Below, piece by piece: positions 22,144-27,462 of a stretch of 27,462 nt of DNA; positions within the stretch are counted from its first letter, which is position 1; each line of letters starts with the position of its first letter. The notes below the pieces were generated by a model that searched no databases, was not told where the DNA came from, and worked only from the letters and a program-made list of their open reading frames with translations. The position numbers and the translations under genes are program-made. This DNA comes from Desulfuromonas sp. SDB (GTDB lineage: Bacteria > SDB-A). The stretch lies in the NCBI GenBank assembly GCA_001412365.1, contig LKUE01000172.1, forward strand, positions 1 to 27,462. Direction: 5' to 3'.

Positions 22144-23526
22144 TCAATATGCACCTCTGCCGCTGATTATAGCGGGGGCAGTGCTTATTAGAATTTTTAA
22201 ATCCATCCATAAAGACCAGTTATCTATGTATTCAAGATCCATTTCAGTCCAAGTATTGAAATCTCTGATATCGTTTCTTCCTTTTATCTGCCAAAGGCAG
22301 GTCAGCCCCGGCTTCATGGACAACCGTCTTTTATGCCAGGATTTGTAATTTTCGACTTCCTGGGGCAAAGGAGGTCTGGGTCCCACAAAACTCATCTCTC
22401 CTTTCAGAATATTTATCAGCTGGGGAAGTTCATCCAAGCTCCATCTTCTTAAGATTTTTCCAACCGTAGTAATTCTGGGGTCATTTAACAATTTAAAAGC
22501 ACAGCCGTTAATTATATTGGAATCCTTTAAGGTTTCTCTGGCTTCTTCGCTTCCGGTAAGCATGGTTCTGAATTTGTAAATATAGAAACTCCTGCCGTAA
22601 AGTCCTAATCTTTTCTGTCTGAACATTATCGGTCCGGGTGAGTTTATTTTTATTGCAGTTCCGATGACCAGTGCCAGTGGAGAAAATATCAATAAGGAGA
22701 GAAAACTGAGGATCCGGTCAATAATATCTTTTACAATTAAAGCCCATATTTTTCCTGAAGTAGTATAAAAGCTAAGCATGGGATATCCGGAATATTCTTC
22801 GATTTTAAGCCAGGAAATATTAGGCTGAATCAGAGGTTTAATAACTAAAGAAGTGGGAATGCCCATTTCTTCACAAAGATGTATTGCTGAGGAAACCTGA
22901 TTGAAATCGTTCAGGTTAATTGAAAAAATTACCCAGTCAATTTCCATATTCTTGACCATCTGTTCAAGTTGTTCGGCTAAACCTGAGTAGTTTTTTACGG
23001 TGATAATGTTCTTTATATAAACACCTAAGTTTATATTATCTCTTAATGCTTTTTCTATCTGCCGATGATTGTCCTGGTCTTTAATCAGAACAATGTTGAT
23101 ATTGTTTTTTTTCTTTCTAATCCTGAGCATCAGTAACCTGGAGATAAGCAAATAAAAGAAATCAGTTAACATAAATATTAAAAATACTGCTCTGCTCTGG
23201 ATGTGGGATTTAGTTAAAAAGAACATAAATCCCAGTATACTTCCTCCCAAAGCGAGCATTTTTAATATAGGCCAGAACAGTTCTTTAACTGTCCGGGTTT
23301 CTGCGGATGGATAGGTGTTGAAACTGGGAAGAAATATAATCCAGATAACGATTAAAAAAGGTAGCAGCCAGGGCATTCTTATCAACCGGTCGTAAGCGAT
23401 ATGGATTTTAAGATCGTTGATTATGGTCAGAAAGATAAAATGAACGGCAATATATAAAACCAGAGTGATAATAATATCAACCAGAAGAAAATATTTGTTC
23501 AATTTTTCGGTTTTATTTGAAATCAT
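22144..23526 (-). CDS. Polyprenyl glycosylphosphotransferase (initiating sugar transferase)
   Basis: Attaches the first sugar-1-phosphate to undecaprenyl phosphate at the inner membrane, starting a surface polysaccharide or glycan. Four N-terminal membrane helices (about 11-135), a nucleotide-binding-like cytosolic middle (about 140-255; the CoA-binding-like region of this family), one more helix (about 268-292) and the catalytic domain: RQKRLG, YKFRTM (317-322), the essential Asp-Glu pair in SLDELPQL (D365, E366), VGPRPP (381-386) and GLTCLWQI. 460 residues is the WbaP/WcaJ-type length. The ATG overlaps the end of the mannosyltransferase-like gene by 4 bases. The specific sugar cannot be predicted. 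Confidence 0.95.
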   Translation of the reverse strand: MISNKTEKLNKYFLLVDIIITLVLYIAVHFIFLTIINDLKIHIAYDRLIRMPWLLPFLIVIWIIFLPSFNTYPSAETRTVKELFWPILKMLALGGSILGFMFFLTKSHIQSRAVFLIFMLTDFFYLLISRLLMLRIRKKKNNINIVLIKDQDNHRQIEKALRDNINLGVYIKNIITVKNYSGLAEQLEQMVKNMEIDWVIFSINLNDFNQVSSAIHLCEEMGIPTSLVIKPLIQPNISWLKIEEYSGYPMLSFYTTSGKIWALIVKDIIDRILSFLSLLIFSPLALVIGTAIKINSPGPIMFRQKRLGLYGRSFYIYKFRTMLTGSEEARETLKDSNIINGCAFKLLNDPRITTVGKILRRWSLDELPQLINILKGEMSFVGPRPPLPQEVENYKSWHKRRLSMKPGLTCLWQIKGRNDIRDFNTWTEMDLEYIDNWSLWMDLKILISTAPAIISGRGAY

Positions 23527-24236
23527 AATCTTCTGAAAATTTTTGCTAATCTAAGTCGCCACACCATAAATATTGCTTCCCATATTATCTTCTTGGACAT
23601 TTTGCTCTTGCCTTCAGTTCTGTCAATGAAGATGATGGGAATTTCTTTAATTTTAAAACCTTGTTGATAAACTTTAAAGTGAATTTCAATTTGAAAAGAA
23701 TATCCGTCGGAATGAATTCTATCTAAGTTCAGTTTCTCCAATACCTCTCTGCGGAAACATTTAAAACCGGCGGTCAAATCTTTTACCGGACATCCGGTGA
23801 CCAGAGAGGCGTAAATATTTGCAAAATAACTTAACAGCAATCTGGACATGGGCCAGTTTATAACGCTGATGCCGTGAATGTAACGGGATCCGATAACTAA
23901 ATCATAGTTTTTAATTTCCTTTAAAAACCGGGGCAGATCATTGGGGTCATGAGAAAAATCAGCGTCCATCTCAAAAACATAGTTGAAATTCTGCTGTAAT
24001 GCCCATTTGAATCCAGCAACATAAGCAGTGCCTAAACCTAATTTCCTAGGTCGGCGCATCAAATGAATCCGGGAATTGTCAGCCCTCATTTTTTCAACTT
24101 CATCTCCGGTTCCATCAGGAGAATTATCATCAACAATTAATATCTCTATACTAGGATGTTGTTTTAAAACTGCAGATATTATTCTGTGGATGTTTTCAAT
24201 TTCATTGTAGGTTGGTATGATTACTAACGCTTTCAT
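23523..24236 (-). CDS. Dolichol-phosphate-mannose-synthase-like glycosyltransferase (GT2)
   Basis: Transfers a hexose, usually mannose, from its nucleotide carrier to a polyprenyl phosphate on the cytoplasmic face. GT-A fold landmarks: ALVIIPTYNE at the start, VDDNSPDGT, the metal-binding EMDADFSHDP, GSRY, LTAGFKCF, and the family-specific DRTEGKSKMS near the end. No C-terminal membrane helices, as in the short bacterial and archaeal forms. I use the ATG at 24236, preceded by AGGAAG and overlapping the previous stop by 4 bases; an upstream in-frame start 39 bases earlier is less likely. The product would feed a membrane enzyme such as the YfhO-like protein encoded just before it. Confidence 0.93.
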   Translation of the reverse strand: MKALVIIPTYNEIENIHRIISAVLKQHPSIEILIVDDNSPDGTGDEVEKMRADNSRIHLMRRPRKLGLGTAYVAGFKWALQQNFNYVFEMDADFSHDPNDLPRFLKEIKNYDLVIGSRYIHGISVINWPMSRLLLSYFANIYASLVTGCPVKDLTAGFKCFRREVLEKLNLDRIHSDGYSFQIEIHFKVYQQGFKIKEIPIIFIDRTEGKSKMSKKIIWEAIFMVWRLRLAKIFRRL

Positions 24237-26662
24237 AATATCTTCCTTGCTGAAATAATTATACCGATTAACCATAGAACAATTGCACCAATAGTTATGA
24301 TTAGACCAATTTTCACCGAGTTGGGCTGGTATATCAATTCAAGAGTATAGGTTCCGGCTTCATTTATTCCTACTGCTCTTAATGCGTAGTTGGCTCGAAT
24401 AACCGGGATTGATTGACCGTTTAGATATGCCTTCCAATCAGGGGTGTAATTATCATTTATCACTACAACAGTTGGACCAAAAGCTTTTACCTCAGCTACT
24501 ATACGGTCCGGTTTGAATTCCACTATAGTGACTTCCCCACTGGCGGATGGATTGAACTGAAGCGGTTGAGAAAGGACGACCTGTTGGGAAAAATCGAAAT
24601 TAGGATTATGGATGTATTCCAAGCAGCTGGTATCATTTTCAATTACCGTATCTGAATTGACGCAGAACATTCTGGGTAAAGCAAGGGTATCAATTATTAA
24701 AACCATTTCTCCCAAAGGCTGAACTATCCCCTCAGCCATCCTGGTTATACCTGCTTTTCCCACTCCAATATTTTGAGCCAGTTGCACTGCTTGTTCCGGA
24801 TTATCTCTGGACAGTCTAACCAGTTCATTGTAAATCAAAGCACTTACCGGTTGATATTTTATACCCAATCCCCTGGATAAGTTAATGTTCTCATTAAGTA
24901 ATCCTCCCGATTGAAACATTATAGTGCCAGGTAAACCAATTAAATCCTGATACCTTTGAAGTTGGTTGCCATGGTATCCGCCCACCGAATAAATTTCATT
25001 AGCCATTAAATAATTATCATTGGCATGACTGTTCTTCGGATAAAATCCTTGAGAAGTAATTTCCAGGTCAAAATATAAATTTGGGATAACCTTACCCAGA
25101 GAGTCGTAATCATTTATATAATTAACCACTTGATCAGCGCCGTATAAATCCTCAGCAGAGATGAACTTGCCCTGTTCATCTTTCATTTCCTTGACAAATT
25201 TTCCATTGGTGAAGATTAAATCAAAAAAAGCAATTACTGCTATCAATACTAAAAAGAGATATCTCTGTTTTTTAAATTTGATTGAAAGCCATAGAAGAGT
25301 AATTACGGAAAACATAACCAGCGCAGAGATTAAGATGTTTAATTTCAGGTTATTGAAATTTTCTCCTGCTCTGCCTAAAGCTTCCAACTGTTTGGCTGCA
25401 TTATTGGCGATTGCCGGAGATATTAACAAAATTAAGAGAAGAATAGCTCCGGTTATTATCAGTATTTGTTTCCCCTTAACATTATTTCTAAAATTAATTA
25501 ATCCCAGAGTAACCAGAGATATTAAGCTGAAAGAAACCATAAAAAAGCTGATACTGGGAGCTCTGAACTGCTTAAATCCAGGTAAGATATAGTAAAATAA
25601 TTTATACAGGGGAGTATGCCCCCCGAAGGAGACAATGGTGAAAAAAGCGGCAATACCCAGGAATGTAAATGCCCGTCTTCGGGATTCACTTTGAGAAGGG
25701 AAAAAAGCTAAGGGAGAGAGTAAAAGAGGTATAATCCCGAAATATTCGGTATGTAATTTAAATGGATTAGCCCCCCAGTAATTTTCCAGCAATCCGGAAA
25801 AACCGGCAATAAAGGTGTCAAAAAACTCCACTGGAGCCATGGACCAGCTGGTGGCAAATTCCCATCCTCTGCCGGTTTGACGGGGGGATAGATCACTGTA
25901 TTCTAAAAAGGGAATAAATTGTATGGCGGCAATGGCAATTCCCAGGGATAATGATATTACAACATAAATTAAGTGGGGAAAGTACTGCTTCCAGTTCTTT
26001 CTACATTTGGCAATCAATTCAGAACAAAACCAGATAAAACTGCCCATCAGTAGATAGTAAGTCAGCTGGACATTGGGAGCTAATAAGCAGAGTCCTACTA
26101 ACCCTCCTGCCAGCAGATAGGGCAACAGTCTTTTCTGTTCTACTCCCATGGATAATAACAAAAATATAGCTGGAGTAAATGCTTGTACAATAACTTTACC
26201 GTCATGACCCGGATTGACCTGGGATATTATTATTCCGGTAAACATATAAAGAATTCCGATTATCAAAGCTTCATAGTCACTGGCTTTTAATTTCTTCGCA
26301 AACAGATAGGCAAAAATTCCGGCTAAATAAAAATGAATGATGAAAATCAAAGAAATAACCAGCTCCACTGGAAGAAATAATCTCAATAAAGCGGAAGGAT
26401 ATAAAATGTCACCATGCATGGAAGCTAAGTAGGGGAAACCGTTGAAAATATAGGGGTTCCATAGAGGAAGACCCTGCCCTGATTTAATTGATTGAGCTGC
26501 AAATTGTTTAAAAGAATAACCCAGTAACTGGTCGCCGCAATCCAGCATTCTTCCAGGAATCAAGGTATGCCAGAAACTCAGAATTATAACTACCGCAAAA
26601 AGTAATAATACAATTTTAAAGGATAAACACCGTGGCTCTATATTAAGTTTTTCTTTTTTCAT
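24233..26662 (-). CDS. YfhO-like multi-span membrane protein (GT-C fold)
   Basis: An integral membrane protein of about 809 residues. The first helix (about 17-35) is followed by the large outer loop with a conserved acidic residue (LDCGDQ) and LPLWNPYIFNGFPYLAS, typical of YfhO and other GT-C enzymes that use polyprenyl-phosphate sugars. About a dozen helices follow to about 480. A soluble domain (about 500-775) ends in VVINDNYTPDWKAYLNGQ and VIRANYALRAV, the YfhO C-terminal signature, then a last helix. Family knowledge: Gram-positive YfhO adds sugars to lipoteichoic acid; other members are untested. An in-frame TTG at 26665 lies just before this ATG. It overlaps the flippase-like gene by 20 bases. 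It probably uses the lipid-linked sugar made by the downstream GT2 enzyme. Confidence 0.88.
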   Translation of the reverse strand: MKKEKLNIEPRCLSFKIVLLLFAVVIILSFWHTLIPGRMLDCGDQLLGYSFKQFAAQSIKSGQGLPLWNPYIFNGFPYLASMHGDILYPSALLRLFLPVELVISLIFIIHFYLAGIFAYLFAKKLKASDYEALIIGILYMFTGIIISQVNPGHDGKVIVQAFTPAIFLLLSMGVEQKRLLPYLLAGGLVGLCLLAPNVQLTYYLLMGSFIWFCSELIAKCRKNWKQYFPHLIYVVISLSLGIAIAAIQFIPFLEYSDLSPRQTGRGWEFATSWSMAPVEFFDTFIAGFSGLLENYWGANPFKLHTEYFGIIPLLLSPLAFFPSQSESRRRAFTFLGIAAFFTIVSFGGHTPLYKLFYYILPGFKQFRAPSISFFMVSFSLISLVTLGLINFRNNVKGKQILIITGAILLLILLISPAIANNAAKQLEALGRAGENFNNLKLNILISALVMFSVITLLWLSIKFKKQRYLFLVLIAVIAFFDLIFTNGKFVKEMKDEQGKFISAEDLYGADQVVNYINDYDSLGKVIPNLYFDLEITSQGFYPKNSHANDNYLMANEIYSVGGYHGNQLQRYQDLIGLPGTIMFQSGGLLNENINLSRGLGIKYQPVSALIYNELVRLSRDNPEQAVQLAQNIGVGKAGITRMAEGIVQPLGEMVLIIDTLALPRMFCVNSDTVIENDTSCLEYIHNPNFDFSQQVVLSQPLQFNPSASGEVTIVEFKPDRIVAEVKAFGPTVVVINDNYTPDWKAYLNGQSIPVIRANYALRAVGINEAGTYTLELIYQPNSVKIGLIITIGAIVLWLIGIIISARKIL

Positions 26663-27462
26663 CAATCCCCCAGTTTAGAGCAATGCTAATTAACAGGCAG
26701 ATCATCTCAATTAAAGTTAACCAGATGCGGTTAAGTATACTCACTGCCGAAGTAATTCCTGCAGCAATTTTACCTGAATTCTTAAACACTTCTTCTAATA
26801 ATTTTTGCATTATTCCTTCTCTTACTCCAATGCCCCCGGGAGCGAGAAGAAATAATAACCCGCTGACATAACTAGCGGTAAATATTGAAATTAATAAAAA
26901 TATTATATCTGAGGGGACTGCTAACCAAGCCCTGATAAAAAAGAAAAAAGCCAATCCCCTGATAATCCAATAACCAAAATAGGTTAAAATATATATGAAA
27001 GAACTAAATAAACTTATACCAGATAGTGTTATTTGTTTACCTCTTTTTTTTGCCAAGTACTCAGTTATCTTACCAATTACTTTTGGGTGTGCAAAGCTGA
27101 TTGTGAATATGATTAGAATAATTAGTATCAAAACAGTCCAAGTAATATTAAATATTGGAATTAGGAATATTATTGAAAACATGCCGACAACCAGACCAGG
27201 TATCAGTGAGTACAACTGAACAAATATTGATGCAGTTACTGAAATTTCCGAGGAGATTCCCTGCTTGGACAGCAGCCAAATCATCCCCACCATTTGCCAT
27301 GCTTTACCGGGAAGATAACGTCCTAAGGCAGAAGTAAACCAAATTTTCAGGCAACGCCGGTAAGTTATCTTACCTCCTAAAGAATTAATTAGTTTCTTCC
27401 AAATAAAAACTCCTCCAAATTGAATAAATATTTCCAACAAAGTAGCGGCAGATAAAAATAAA
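26643..27462 (-). CDS. Flippase-like membrane protein (LPG synthetase TM family), 5' end outside window
   Basis: At least 273 residues with about seven membrane helices. RYLPGKAWQMVGMIWLL near the start and the late GGIGVREG segment are typical of the lysylphosphatidylglycerol synthetase transmembrane family (also called UPF0104), whose members are often next to glycan-synthesis genes and are thought to act as lipid flippases or regulators. The reading frame is open to the window edge: a TTG at 27440 exists, but the frame continues upstream with hydrophobic residues, so the real start is almost surely outside. It is the first visible gene of the minus-strand glycan cluster. Confidence 0.85.
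   Translation of the reverse strand, partial: LFLSAATLLEIFIQFGGVFIWKKLINSLGGKITYRRCLKIWFTSALGRYLPGKAWQMVGMIWLLSKQGISSEISVTASIFVQLYSLIPGLVVGMFSIIFLIPIFNITWTVLILIILIIFTISFAHPKVIGKITEYLAKKRGKQITLSGISLFSSFIYILTYFGYWIIRGLAFFFFIRAWLAVPSDIIFLLISIFTASYVSGLLFLLAPGGIGVREGIMQKLLEEVFKNSGKIAAGITSAVSILNRIWLTLIEMICLLISIALNWGIDEKRKT

Noticed and set aside
25161-25592. 143-codon open frame on the + strand
   Set aside because: Lies wholly inside the YfhO-like gene on the other strand, has no ribosome site, and its translation is the unstructured antisense of membrane-helix codons.

Overview
The window is AT-rich, almost fully coding bacterial DNA. It carries bacterial-type housekeeping genes (ffh, rpsP, khpA, trmD, rplS, rnhB, yraN) together with proteins typical of uncultured lineages of the FCB/WOR-3/Cloacimonadota kind: a secreted propeller ending in a type IX-secretion-like sorting domain, a SpoIVB-like (S55) serine peptidase without other sporulation genes, and a Bacteroidetes-style PurN. 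This placement is an inference from gene content. I see no tRNA, rRNA, insertion sequence, CRISPR array or phage gene, and no gene-free stretch over 300 bases.

Layout. Everything from 75 to 17988 is on the + strand. (1) 75-1142: a cyclic-nucleotide-binding/GGDEF diguanylate cyclase. (2) 1199-3167: a nadC - small membrane protein - purN unit behind a near-leaderless promoter. (3) 3168-3393: a 226-base spacer with a palindrome and two hairpins. (4) 3394-9703: a tightly packed set (PHP phosphoesterase, unknown protein, S55 peptidase, secreted propeller, glycerate kinase) running into ffh. (5) 9742-13703: the conserved SRP/ribosome block ffh-rpsP-khpA-trmD-rplS-rnhB-yraN, with a strong internal promoter before rpsP, a clear terminator between khpA and trmD, and no rimM. 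(6) 13700-16692: two overlapping, poorly known membrane proteins (TPR/Cys-rich and DUF4388-like), followed by a glycosyltransferase (16714-17988).

From 17959 to the right edge everything is on the - strand, read right to left: a flippase-like membrane protein (cut by the window edge), a YfhO-like membrane protein, a dolichol-phosphate-mannose-synthase-like enzyme and a polyprenyl sugar-phosphate transferase. Together these form a lipid-linked glycan assembly module, three of the genes being joined by 4-base overlaps. A T9SS-type secreted propeller and a large cytoplasmic protein with a degenerate class III nucleotide-cyclase-like domain follow. The two strands converge with a 30-base coding overlap.

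Most unusual points: RNase HII has no usual start codon where the family N-terminus lies and may start at AUC; rimM is replaced by a terminator; the cyclase-like protein at 17959-19980 looks undescribed; and the TPR/six-cysteine protein plus DUF4388 pair looks like an uncharacterised membrane module. I did not find a convincing complete novel defence or mobile system.
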